In this document: one piece after another, positions 42,459-54,165 of the stretch
Layout: each line of letters opens with the position of its first letter
Numbering within the stretch: the first letter of the stretch is position 1
Assembly (NCBI GenBank): GCA_016125275.1
Contig: WGMB01000003.1
Span: 1,777,896 to 1,841,895, forward strand
Direction of reading: 5' to 3'
DNA from: Acidobacteriota bacterium
GTDB lineage: Bacteria > Acidobacteriota > Terriglobia > Bryobacterales > UBA6623
Length of the DNA: 64,000 nucleotides
Notes under the pieces: generated by a model
Database searches by the model: none
Told to the model about the DNA's origin: nothing
The model's input: the letters and a program-made list of their open reading frames with translations, nothing else
Made by a program: the position numbers and the translations under genes

Positions 42459-43842
42459 CGGTCGGAATATAGCCGTTCGCGCCCAGCGGGTCGACGTACA
42501 CGTAGGTGCGGCCCGAAGACAGCCCGTGCACCTTCTTGGTCCAGTCGATGCCCAGCGCGGAGTAGATGGTCGCCACCACGTTCTCGATGTGCGGCTGCTC
42601 CTTGTGGTCCCAGCCGGTGTCGGCGCAGTAGGCGCCCTCGGCGTCGCTGGCGCCTAAAACCAAGCCGCCCTGCACGCCGCCGCCGGCGAACAGCGCCGGG
42701 AAGACATGCTTGTGGTGGTCGCGGCCGTCCATGTGATTGAGCGGACCCGGCGTCCGGCCGAACTCGCTCATCAGCACCACCAAGGTCTCGTCGAGCAGCG
42801 TCTTCGAGGCGTCGGTCTTGCCCGGCAGGCTCGCCAGGTCTTCGATCAGGCTCGCCGCCGCCGGGTCGAAGTCGCGGATCAGCGTGTAGTGGTTGTCCTT
42901 CTTGGACTTGTCCCAGATGTAGCGGTGGTGGTCCCAGCCGTGCTGGCAGATGTGGATGTAGCGCGTGCCGCCGTCTTGTTCGAGCACGTTGCGCGCCAGC
43001 GCGCAGGATAGGCCGACGGCCGAGTTGCCGTAGCGCTCGCGGTCCTGGTCGGTCAGCCGGAAGGCCGCCGGCCAGCGCGGATCGGTCAGCAGCTCCTTGC
43101 CGGTGCGGCTGAAGTCGGCGAAGGCGTCCACCTTTTCGCCGTAGCTGCTCATGCGCTCGCCTTCGAGCTCCCGCAACTGGCTCAGCAGCTTCCAGCGCTG
43201 TTCGAGCAGCTCGATCGCCTTCTGGTCCAGCGCCATGCCTTCGAGCGCCTGCTTCGGGTTCATGTCGAACACCGAGTAGCGCGCCGGCAGGAAGCCGGTC
43301 GAGAGGGCGCCGACCTGGTTGGTCTCCAGGTTGAAGGAGACGTAGGTCGGGAACGTGTCGGTCTCGCGGCGCTGCGACTCCAGCTCCGCCGCCACCACCG
43401 AGCCCACCGAAGGGATCTCGCGAGCGAAGGCCACGTTTAGCGGCCGGCCCGCCTGCACGTAGTACTGCCCGCGCAGGTGCACCTCTTCATGGCTCTGGAA
43501 CGAGCGCAGAATCGCCACCCGGTCCATCACCTGCTCCATGCGCGGGAACAGCGCGTGCGGCAGGTAGATGCCGGTCGGGATCTTGCGGACGTCGAAGTCC
43601 TGCTGCGTGGCGACGTTCTCTTTGAAGTCGAACGAGTCCACGTGGCTGATCGCGCCCGAGATCTCAAAAAAGATCACGTTACGGACCGAGCCGCGCGGAC
43701 CAGTGGACGCCCCTTGCGTCGAGCTTGCCCTCAGCGGCAACGGCCACAGCGACTCCACCGAGGCGCCCAGCAGGCCGGCGCCGCCGAACTTCAGCAACTC
43801 CCGGCGCGAGGGCAACAACTGTCCGACTGTCTTCGATGCCAT
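42433..43842 (-). CDS. Tat-exported DUF1501 protein, cassette B
   Basis: A 469-residue DUF1501 protein of the alkaline-phosphatase-like superfamily. The Tat signal is SRRELLKFGGAGLLGA. Landmarks include FEISGAISHVDSFD near the N-terminus, HICQHGWDHHRY, VVLMSEFGRTPG and GRDHHKHVFPALFAGGG. The alkaline-phosphatase fold suggests metal-dependent hydrolysis, but no activity is known for the family, and its members are nearly always next to a DUF1549/DUF1553 gene, as here. It is 19 bp downstream of that gene. The GEFGRTP-type motif is conserved with the cassette A copy. Confidence 0.92.
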   Translation of the reverse strand: MASKTVGQLLPSRRELLKFGGAGLLGASVESLWPLPLRASSTQGASTGPRGSVRNVIFFEISGAISHVDSFDFKENVATQQDFDVRKIPTGIYLPHALFPRMEQVMDRVAILRSFQSHEEVHLRGQYYVQAGRPLNVAFAREIPSVGSVVAAELESQRRETDTFPTYVSFNLETNQVGALSTGFLPARYSVFDMNPKQALEGMALDQKAIELLEQRWKLLSQLRELEGERMSSYGEKVDAFADFSRTGKELLTDPRWPAAFRLTDQDRERYGNSAVGLSCALARNVLEQDGGTRYIHICQHGWDHHRYIWDKSKKDNHYTLIRDFDPAAASLIEDLASLPGKTDASKTLLDETLVVLMSEFGRTPGPLNHMDGRDHHKHVFPALFAGGGVQGGLVLGASDAEGAYCADTGWDHKEQPHIENVVATIYSALGIDWTKKVHGLSSGRTYVYVDPLGANGYIPTDELSGIYG

Positions 43843-43861
43843 CTGTGTCGCTCTCCGCAGG

Positions 43862-45676
43862 CTAGAAGTTGTAGAGGAACTCCGCCAGGTTCAGCAAAGC
43901 CCACTGCAGGTTTTCCGCGCCCTGGCGGCGGTCTTGGCCCAGCGCCGTCAGCGCCACATCCTTCTCGGCGGCGGTCGGCTCGCGGCCGATCGAGGCCATG
44001 AACAGCTCGTCCACCACCGGCGCGTCCTTGTCGAAGTCGGCCAGCAGCTTTTCGACCCGGCTGCCGTCCTTGGCCGCCACACGGTCGTTGACCACCGACG
44101 ACTGCATCATCATGATCGGCTGCAGCGGCGAAGCCACCGGCGGCCGCGCCACGGTGCCGCGGTTGGACTGCCCGAACGCCTGCAAGAAACTCTTGAGCTC
44201 GCCCGACGGACGCGGCACGCTCACCTGCATCGCCATCGGCACCTCGCGCTCGCCGTCCTTGAGCGAGCCTGGCCGACCGGTCGCCGTCACGATCGCGTCG
44301 TGCAGCTCTTCGGCCGTCAGCATCCGCACGTACTTGCGCGCGTAGTAGCTGGTGTAGGCGTCGCTCCACTCGCCGGGGAAGCGCGCCGAGAGCTGATAGG
44401 CGCTCGACTCGCAAATCGTGCGGAACAGCCAGTGCAGGCTGTAGCCGCTCTGCTCGAACCGGGCGGCCAGCTCTTCCAGCAGCTCCGGATGGGAGGGCTG
44501 CACGTCCCAGCCTTCGGGCAGGTTGTTGGGGTCGAGCCGGGCCAGGTCGAAGCCATCGTACGGTTCCACGAACCCAAAGCCCATCAGCTTGCCCCAGAAC
44601 AGATTCACCGTCGCGCGGGCGAACTGGCGGTCCGCCGTCAGCATCCGCGCCAACTCGTCGCGCGGGTCCGCCTCCGCGGCGGCCAACTCGTCGGTGAGCA
44701 GGAACTTCGGTCCCTCGGGGCCGCCCAGCCGCGCCATGCGCAGCATGCTCGACCCCTTGGTGTCGTAGCCCCCGCCCAGGTCGTCGACGATGAAGTGCCC
44801 CATGATCGCTTCGGTGCGCTCCACGTGCGGGATGTAGCGCGTCCGGCCCAGGAAGGCGGCCTGTTGGAAGAAATCCGCCCGCGACTTCTCACTCAGGTAG
44901 ACGTTCACCTTCTCAAGGTGCCCGGCCCCGTCATGGCAAGAAATGCAGGACAGGTTCACGCCGAGGAAGACCTTGCCGAACTGGATGGTCAGCTCGTCGT
45001 GCGTGTCGAGCTGGTGTACCTTGCGCAGATCGTCGCCGTTCTCCACCTGGCCGGGCTTGCCCTCCACGTGCTCGCGCACGATCGGGTTGACGGCCGCGAT
45101 CACGTTGCTGCTCTTGGCCGAGGCCGCCAGGATGTCGCGCACCAGGTCGTCATACGGCCGATCCGCCGCCAAGCTCTGGTCGAGCATGTAGTGGAACAAC
45201 TGATAACCGGACATCTTGCCGTTGGCGCGGAAGGTGTCCATCAGGAAGTAGGACCACTTGTCGACGAACTCGTCCGATCCCACCAGCTCGGCAATCAAGG
45301 CCGCGCGCTTATCCGGCGCGGAGTCGTCCAGAAAAGCCCGCATCTCTTCCGGCGTCGGGATGCGGCCCGTGAGGTCCAACCGGACGCGGCGGAGAAATTC
45401 GCGATCGCTCGACAACGGCGCGTGCGGAATGCCGTCGCGCTCCATCTTGCCGAAGACTTTTGTGTCAATGAAGTTACGCGAAACGACGGGACCGGCTTCC
45501 GCCTCGAGCCCGGCGGTAAGCTGCTCGGTGCGCAGGGCGACGCGTTCGGATTCAGGCGCGTCGAACAGCGCCGAATGGGCCCCCGGCGCGCCCGCGGGCG
45601 CTTCGACCTCGGCGACCTGCGCTCCCAAGGTCGAGCCCAGCAAGAGCAGGGCGAGGCTCACTCCGTATCGCGTCAT
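43862..45676 (-). CDS. DUF1549/DUF1553 cytochrome-like protein, cassette B
   Basis: A 604-residue exported protein with a signal peptide (about 1-20, ending LGAQ). A DUF1549 domain (about 65-280) holds the haem-attachment-type motif CISCH at 244-248, and a DUF1553 domain makes up the C-terminal half (FWGKLMGFGFVEPYD, SSAYQLSARFPGEW, MMMQSSVVNDRV). These proteins form the PSCyt2/PSD1 group described first in planctomycetes. A haem and electron-transfer role is inferred from the motif only. It leads the operon with the DUF1501 and FGE-like genes. The chosen ATG at 45676 lies three codons after an in-frame GTG. Confidence 0.9.
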   Translation of the reverse strand: MTRYGVSLALLLLGSTLGAQVAEVEAPAGAPGAHSALFDAPESERVALRTEQLTAGLEAEAGPVVSRNFIDTKVFGKMERDGIPHAPLSSDREFLRRVRLDLTGRIPTPEEMRAFLDDSAPDKRAALIAELVGSDEFVDKWSYFLMDTFRANGKMSGYQLFHYMLDQSLAADRPYDDLVRDILAASAKSSNVIAAVNPIVREHVEGKPGQVENGDDLRKVHQLDTHDELTIQFGKVFLGVNLSCISCHDGAGHLEKVNVYLSEKSRADFFQQAAFLGRTRYIPHVERTEAIMGHFIVDDLGGGYDTKGSSMLRMARLGGPEGPKFLLTDELAAAEADPRDELARMLTADRQFARATVNLFWGKLMGFGFVEPYDGFDLARLDPNNLPEGWDVQPSHPELLEELAARFEQSGYSLHWLFRTICESSAYQLSARFPGEWSDAYTSYYARKYVRMLTAEELHDAIVTATGRPGSLKDGEREVPMAMQVSVPRPSGELKSFLQAFGQSNRGTVARPPVASPLQPIMMMQSSVVNDRVAAKDGSRVEKLLADFDKDAPVVDELFMASIGREPTAAEKDVALTALGQDRRQGAENLQWALLNLAEFLYNF

Positions 45677-45804
45677 ACAGATCACCGGCTGACTCGTCGC
45701 CTAAGATTATCGAGATCCTATCGGCGGCTGTCAAAGCCTATTTCCAGGTATCGGCCGAACGGCGGCGATCCATGCCGCAGCGCTCCGCGGTGGCCCGACG
45801 CCGC

Positions 45805-47244
45805 TCAGGCCAGGATGTCTTTCACCACGTTGCCGTGCACGTCGGTCAGCCGGAAATCGCGGCCGGCATAGCGGTAGGTCAGCCGCTTGTGATCCAGCCC
45901 CAGCAGGTACAGGATCGTGGCGTGCAGGTCGTGGAAGTGCACCTTGTTCTCCACCGAGTAGTAGCCGTAGTCGTCGGTGGCGCCGTATTGCAGGCCGGGC
46001 TTCACGCCGCCGCCCGCGAGCCAGTAGGTGAACGCCTCGGGGTTGTGGTCGCGGCCGTCGGAGCCTTGCGCCGTGGGCGTGCGGCCGAACTCTCCGCCCC
46101 ACACCACGAGCGTGTCCTCGAGCAGCCCGCGGGACTTGAGATCCCGCAGCAGCGCCGCGATCGGCTTGTCCACCTCATGCGCGTTCTGGGTATGGTCGCG
46201 GAACAGCCGTGCGTGCTGGTCCCACTTGTAGGTGTGGCTGCACTGCACAAAGCGCACGCCGCGCTCGGAGAAGCGCCGCGCCATCAGGCATTGCCGCCCG
46301 AAATCCTCGGTGATCGGGTCGTCGATGCCGTACATCTTCAGCGTCGCTTCCGACTCGCCGGAGATGTCTTGCAGCTCCGGCGCCTCGGCCTGCATCCGGA
46401 ACGCCAGCTCGAACGATTCGATGCGTCCTTCCAGGTCGTGATCGGGGCCGGTGTGCGCCAACTGCTCGCGGTTCATTTCCTGGAGGTAGTCGATCTCCAG
46501 GCGCTGGATGTCGCGCGGCGTCTCGGAGTTGGCAATGAACGGAATGGCGGCGTCCTTGGCCGGAATGCCCACCGAGCCCATCGCGGTGCCGGCGTACGGC
46601 GCCGGCAGAAAGGCCGAGGCGTAGTTGTTGGCCCCGCCGTGGCTCTGCGTCGGGCTGATGGTGAGGAACCCGGGCATGTTCTGGTTCTCGGTGCCCAGTC
46701 CGTAGGTGATCCAGGAGCCCATACTCGGCCGCACGAAGGTGTCCGAGCCGGTGTGCATCTCGAGCAAGGCGCCGCCGTGCCGCGAGTTCGAGCCATGCAT
46801 CGACTTGATGAAGCAGATGTCGTCGACCATCTTGGCGACTTCGGGGAACAGCTCGCTGACCCACATGCCGCTCTGGCCGTACTGCTTGAAGTCCCAGGGA
46901 GACTTGAGCAGGTTGAAGGTTTCGCTCGAAACGACCTTGGGCCGCTCGAACGGCAACGGCTTGCCGTGGTCGCGCTGCAGAAGTGGCTTGTAGTCGAAGG
47001 TGTCGACCTGCGACGGCCCGCCGTGCATGAACAGATAGATCACGCGCTTGGCTCGCGGCGCAAAGTGTGGAGGCTTCTCGGCCAGAGGATTCAGGGCGGC
47101 GCCGCCGTCCACCACCGGAGCGGCGGCGCGAGCTTCATCGCCCAGCAGAGCGGCCAGAGCGAGACCGCCGAAGCCTGCGCCGGCCTGGCGCAGCATCTCC
47201 CGGCGGGAAAGCGGGCGGCGACGGGGATTCCAATGACCGTTCAT
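45805..47244 (-). CDS. Tat-exported DUF1501 protein, cassette A
   Basis: A 479-residue DUF1501 protein with the Tat signal LSRREMLRQAGAGFGGLALA. Landmarks are YLFMHGGPSQVDTFDYKP, SPTQSHGGANNY, QCLMARRFSERGVRFVQ and VVWGGEFGRTPTAQGSDGRDH. It belongs to the alkaline-phosphatase-like superfamily, and its biochemical role is unknown. The start at 47244 is 8 bp after the stop of the large PSD1-type gene, so the two are translationally coupled. A reading frame continues upstream into that gene but lacks a start context. It differs from the cassette B copy mainly in the central region. Confidence 0.92.
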   Translation of the reverse strand: MNGHWNPRRRPLSRREMLRQAGAGFGGLALAALLGDEARAAAPVVDGGAALNPLAEKPPHFAPRAKRVIYLFMHGGPSQVDTFDYKPLLQRDHGKPLPFERPKVVSSETFNLLKSPWDFKQYGQSGMWVSELFPEVAKMVDDICFIKSMHGSNSRHGGALLEMHTGSDTFVRPSMGSWITYGLGTENQNMPGFLTISPTQSHGGANNYASAFLPAPYAGTAMGSVGIPAKDAAIPFIANSETPRDIQRLEIDYLQEMNREQLAHTGPDHDLEGRIESFELAFRMQAEAPELQDISGESEATLKMYGIDDPITEDFGRQCLMARRFSERGVRFVQCSHTYKWDQHARLFRDHTQNAHEVDKPIAALLRDLKSRGLLEDTLVVWGGEFGRTPTAQGSDGRDHNPEAFTYWLAGGGVKPGLQYGATDDYGYYSVENKVHFHDLHATILYLLGLDHKRLTYRYAGRDFRLTDVHGNVVKDILA

Positions 47245-47252
47245 AGCGTCCT

Positions 47253-50543
<3,291 letters not shown>

Positions 50544-50613
50544 TAGCTGTAGACTTTACAGCACCGCCGGCCTGCTTGGCGGCGATCGGTGCGATTTTTA
50601 GACCCTGAGTCGG

Positions 50614-51054
50614 CTAGACCCGAACCTTGAACAGGTTCAGCAGGAGCAGGGCCGCGCTGGGCTCGCGCTGGAAGAAGTCGGAGTCGAAGGAGCGCTCCAG
50701 GTAGTCGCTCAGGCCCGGCACGTCGGGCGGCGAGAGGGAGTCGAGATCCTCGAAGCCCATCGACCAGCTCTCGAACTCCCGTTTCTCGGCGAGCTCGCTC
50801 AGCAGGACCCGGCAGGACGTGTGCCGCGGGTCGGCCTCGATGCGGTCATAGAGCGACTCCACGTTGTCTCGCGGCCCCTCGAGCAGTTGCATGAAGCGCT
50901 GCCGGCGGTACAGCAACATGCCCGTGACGTCGAGCGCAGCGTTGTTGCGGCGGGCGACGTCGAGCAGGTCCAGCAGCTCCTGTCGGCCGAAGGGATGAAC
51001 GGCGACGCTGCTGTAGACGATCCGGAGAAGGGGATGGGACTGCATGCCCTCCAT
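50614..51054 (-). CDS. Stand-alone BLUF blue-light sensor
   Basis: A 146-residue short BLUF protein. The FAD-binding and photocycle residues sit at the same spacings as in AppA: Tyr14 (VYSS), Asn38 (RNNAALDVTG), Gln56 (RFMQLLEG), Trp97 and Met99 (SWSMGF). With all five residues present it is very probably a functional blue-light photoreceptor. The tail (about 105-146) has no output domain, so it must act through a protein partner, as PixD or YcgF-type short BLUFs do. The ATG at 51054 was used; the one at 51045 is possible. No partner gene is adjacent: it lies between a PSD1 cassette and an ABC-permease gene. Confidence 0.93.
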   Translation of the reverse strand: MEGMQSHPLLRIVYSSVAVHPFGRQELLDLLDVARRNNAALDVTGMLLYRRQRFMQLLEGPRDNVESLYDRIEADPRHTSCRVLLSELAEKREFESWSMGFEDLDSLSPPDVPGLSDYLERSFDSDFFQREPSAALLLLNLFKVRV

Positions 51055-51092
51055 ATCGACGATCTAACGCCCGATCGAGACGTTTGTTGGTC

Positions 51093-53705
51093 TCACTCCG
51101 TCCGCATCGCCGCCATCGGCGAGATGCGGGACGCTCTCGAGGCCGGCAGAAGGCCCGCCGCGAAGGCCACCAGCAGCAGGACGGCCGCCGCCGCCGCGAA
51201 GGTCCAGGGGTCCATCGGCGAGACGCCGAAGAGCAGCGACGTCATCAGCGACGACAGAGCCACCGCCGCCGGGAGCCCGATCGCCACACCCAGCAGGGCC
51301 AGCCGCAAGGTGTCCGAGACCACGCCGGCGCGGACGCGACCGGCCGAGGCCCCCAGCGCCATCCGGATGCCGATCTCCGGCGTACGGCGGGCGACCGAGT
51401 AGGAGATGACGCCGTAGATGCCGATCGCGGCCAGCCCCAAAGCCGCCGCCGCAAAGGCCATCAGTAGGTTCAAGAAAAAGCGCCGCGGCGACATCGCACG
51501 CTCGACGAGCTGATCGATCGGCCGGAAGGTTCCGGTCGGCAGATCGGGGACGACCTGCGTGAGAGCGGTGCGCAGCGCCGGCGCGACGTCAGCAAAGGGC
51601 CTCGTCGTGCGGACGACGAGGCTGGGCGACCCCGACCCATTCTGCAGCAGAGCGATGTAGAACTCCGGCCCGGCGGGCTCCTCCACGCTGAGGTGGCGCA
51701 CGTCGGCCACCACGCCCACGACCCGACGCTGGAAGTCGCCGCTCATCAGGATCTTGCCGACGGCCTCCTCGTTGGGCCACAGGCGCCGGGCCAGGGTTTC
51801 GTTGATGAGGGTGACGTCTTCCCGCTGGTAGTCGTCGCCGTCGGTGAACTCGCGGCCGGCGAGAATCGGCGTCCGCATCGTCTCCATCAGCCCGGGCCCG
51901 ATGACCTTGACCAGGGCGCCGATGTGCTCCTCGTTGGTCTGGTCTTGGCGGCGCACTCCCCAGGAGCGGTTGCTGTCGAGCGGGACGGCGTCAGTGACCG
52001 AGGCGGTGATCCCTGGGACGCTCTCGGCGGCCGTGATGAGCTGCCGGATGTAGGCGGCGAACTTCTCCCTCGAGTTGATGTCGTTGCCGGCGTCGATGCG
52101 CAACGCGTAGGTGCGCTCGGGCTCGAAGCCGAGGTTGACGTCGAGCAAGTGGCTGAAGCTGCGCAGCAGCAAGCCGGCGCCGATGAGCAGCAGGCAGGCG
52201 AGGGCGACCTCGGAGACCACCAGCGAGGCGCGCAGCAAACGGTGGTCGCGGCCCTCGCCGGCGCTGCGTCCGTTGTCTTTGAGGGCGTCGTTGATGTCGC
52301 CGCGGAGGACCGAGAACGCCGGGGCCAAGCCGAACAGGACAGCCGTCAGGACGGTGACTCCGACCGCCACGCCGAGCGCCTCGGCGTTGATCGCCACACT
52401 GTGCAGCAGCGGAATCGAGAGCCCCTCGATGCGCCGGATCGAGCCGACCAGGAAGTAGGCCAGCGCCACCCCGAGCCCGCCTCCGAGCAGGGAAAGCGCC
52501 AAGCTCTCGGTGAGCGTTTGGCGCGCCAGGCGGAGGCGTCCTGCTCCGATCGCGCAGCGCAGGGCCATCTCTTTGCGCCTCGTGGCGGCGCGCGCCAGCA
52601 ACAGGTTCGACAGGTTCACGCAGACGATCAGCAACACCAGTCCGACCGCCGCCCACAGAATCAGCATCGGCTCGCGAATCTTACCCACCACGGACTCGCG
52701 AAACGGTTGGAGGATCGCGTGGTAGGAGCCGGGACCGCCGCCGAGGTCGGGCCGATCGAGCTGCTGACGCTCGATCAGAGCCGTCGCTTCGGCCTGCGCG
52801 GCGGCCAGGGTCATGCCGGGCTGCAAGCGCCCCAGAATGGCCATGGTGTTGCCCCAGTCGCGCAGCTCCTCGAAAGGCGCCGGCATGAAGACCTCGATGT
52901 TCACGCCTGGAGCGAAGACTTCGCCGAAGTCGAAGCTTTCCGGCAGGACGCCGACGATCGTCACGGCGCGGTCATTCACCCGCATCGCGCTGCCCACGAC
53001 GCCGGGGTCGGAGGAGTAGCGCCGCTCCCACAACCCGTGGCTGAGCATCACGGCGCCCGGACCGCTGAGACTCATCTCCTCCGGCAGGAACGTGCGGCCC
53101 AGCATCGGCTCCACGCCCAGAAATGAGAAGAAATTGGCCGGAACCATCACGCCGGCCACGCGATCGGGCTCGAGATCGCCGGTGAGCTTGTAGCTGGAGC
53201 GGGCGAAGAAGGCCTCGTAAGTGGTGATGTCTTCGAGCGAGCGCATCGGCTCGAGGGCCTCGTAGGTGGAGACCCTATGCGTGCGGCCGGACAAGCCGGG
53301 AGTGTCGGAGTTGATGATCCACACCAGCCGCTCGGCGTCCCGAAACGGCAGCGGCTTCAACACGAGCGTGTCGACCACGCTGAACACGGCGACGTTGGCG
53401 CCGATGCCGACCGCCAGGATCAGGACGGCGATGACGGCGAACGAGGGTTGCAGCCGTAGTTGGCGCAAGGCGTAGCGCAGGTCGAACAGAAAACTCTCGA
53501 AGGCGGCCCAGTGCCAAGCCTCGCGGCTGGACTCCTCCAGTGCGGTGACGTTGCCGAACTCGCGGCGGGCCTGGGCGGCGGCGTCCTCCGGGGTCAGCCC
53601 CTCGCCGACGAGCTCGTCGGCGCGCTCGGCCAGGTGCTGCCGAATCTCCTCGGAGGCCTCGTCGGCCAGCCGGTGTCGACGGAACCACTGTTGCAGGCGG
53701 TTCAT
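51093..53705 (-). CDS. MacB/FtsX-type permease, acidobacterial 'duplicated orphan permease' family
   Basis: An 870-residue membrane protein. Residues 1-85 form the short N-terminal domain found in this family (EASEEIRQHLAERADELVGEG). Two MacB_PCD-FtsX modules follow, each with a hydrophobic helix, a large periplasmic domain and three membrane helices (about 95-510 and 515-870; ending PASRASRISPMAAMRTE). No ATPase is encoded next to it, which is why the family is called orphan. A role in exporting or sensing a small molecule with a shared ATPase is inferred. The gene overlaps the stop of a PadR repressor (ATGA, 53702-53705), the standard pairing for this family in acidobacteria. Confidence 0.93.
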   Translation of the reverse strand: MNRLQQWFRRHRLADEASEEIRQHLAERADELVGEGLTPEDAAAQARREFGNVTALEESSREAWHWAAFESFLFDLRYALRQLRLQPSFAVIAVLILAVGIGANVAVFSVVDTLVLKPLPFRDAERLVWIINSDTPGLSGRTHRVSTYEALEPMRSLEDITTYEAFFARSSYKLTGDLEPDRVAGVMVPANFFSFLGVEPMLGRTFLPEEMSLSGPGAVMLSHGLWERRYSSDPGVVGSAMRVNDRAVTIVGVLPESFDFGEVFAPGVNIEVFMPAPFEELRDWGNTMAILGRLQPGMTLAAAQAEATALIERQQLDRPDLGGGPGSYHAILQPFRESVVGKIREPMLILWAAVGLVLLIVCVNLSNLLLARAATRRKEMALRCAIGAGRLRLARQTLTESLALSLLGGGLGVALAYFLVGSIRRIEGLSIPLLHSVAINAEALGVAVGVTVLTAVLFGLAPAFSVLRGDINDALKDNGRSAGEGRDHRLLRASLVVSEVALACLLLIGAGLLLRSFSHLLDVNLGFEPERTYALRIDAGNDINSREKFAAYIRQLITAAESVPGITASVTDAVPLDSNRSWGVRRQDQTNEEHIGALVKVIGPGLMETMRTPILAGREFTDGDDYQREDVTLINETLARRLWPNEEAVGKILMSGDFQRRVVGVVADVRHLSVEEPAGPEFYIALLQNGSGSPSLVVRTTRPFADVAPALRTALTQVVPDLPTGTFRPIDQLVERAMSPRRFFLNLLMAFAAAALGLAAIGIYGVISYSVARRTPEIGIRMALGASAGRVRAGVVSDTLRLALLGVAIGLPAAVALSSLMTSLLFGVSPMDPWTFAAAAAVLLLVAFAAGLLPASRASRISPMAAMRTE

Positions 53706-54046
53706 GGCTTCACCGGGGAGAGCACGAGGCGAACGCCTTCGAGCATCTGCTCGAAACGGGAAACTTCGGTTTCCAGGTGGCGCGCCCCGTCCGGGGTCAG
53801 AGTGTAGACCCGCACCCGGCGATTCGTCACCGAAACGCCCCACTCAGCGCTGACCCAGCCGTCCTTGAGCATCCGCTGCAAAGCCGGGTAGAGCGAACCT
53901 TCCTCCACCTGCAAGAGCTCTTGGGAGGCGGCCTTGATGTGCTGCGCCAACGCGTAGCCGTGCATCGGCTGCCGCTTGAGCGTGCGCAGAATCATCATTT
54001 CGAGGGCGCCGGGGAAGAGGTTGCGCGGGGTCTGGTCCTTGGGCAT
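53702..54046 (-). CDS. PadR-family transcriptional repressor
   Basis: A 114-residue PadR-like winged-helix regulator (PadR-s1 type, no C-terminal PadR_C domain). Helix-turn-helix and wing residues are visible as MMILRTLKRQPMHGYALAQHI, VEEGSLYPALQRMLKDGWV and NRRVRVYTLTPDGARHL. It probably represses its own operon with the following permease until an inducing ligand binds. The start codon lies inside a strong inverted repeat that is a plausible autoregulatory operator. Coupled to the permease gene by ATGA overlap. Confidence 0.94.
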   Translation of the reverse strand: MPKDQTPRNLFPGALEMMILRTLKRQPMHGYALAQHIKAASQELLQVEEGSLYPALQRMLKDGWVSAEWGVSVTNRRVRVYTLTPDGARHLETEVSRFEQMLEGVRLVLSPVKP

Positions 54047-54076
54047 AGAGCGATTCACCGTGTGTCGATCTATGCC
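54042..54076. promoter_or_regulatory. Candidate PadR operator palindrome
   Basis: An interrupted dyad GGCATAGA-g-CGA ... TCG-a-TCTATGCC: arms at 54042-54053 and 54065-54076 with 11 of 12 positions complementary, spaced by 11 bp. It covers the padR start codon and the predicted transcription start, so a dimeric repressor bound here would block both transcription and leader access. Confidence 0.55.
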
Positions 54077-54077
54077 T

Positions 54078-54106
54078 AGAGTAAAACAGGGTTCAGGCGC
54101 AGGCAA
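54078..54106 (-). promoter_or_regulatory. Candidate promoter of the padR-permease operon
   Basis: On the minus strand TTGCCT (54106-54101) and TACTCT (54083-54078) are separated by 17 bp. The expected transcription start near 54071 falls within the palindrome. Confidence 0.4.
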
Positions 54107-54165
54107 GCGCCAAGACGGCCGGACACGAATGTCCGGCCCTACCGAAGGCGGCCCTTTGGGAAGCT

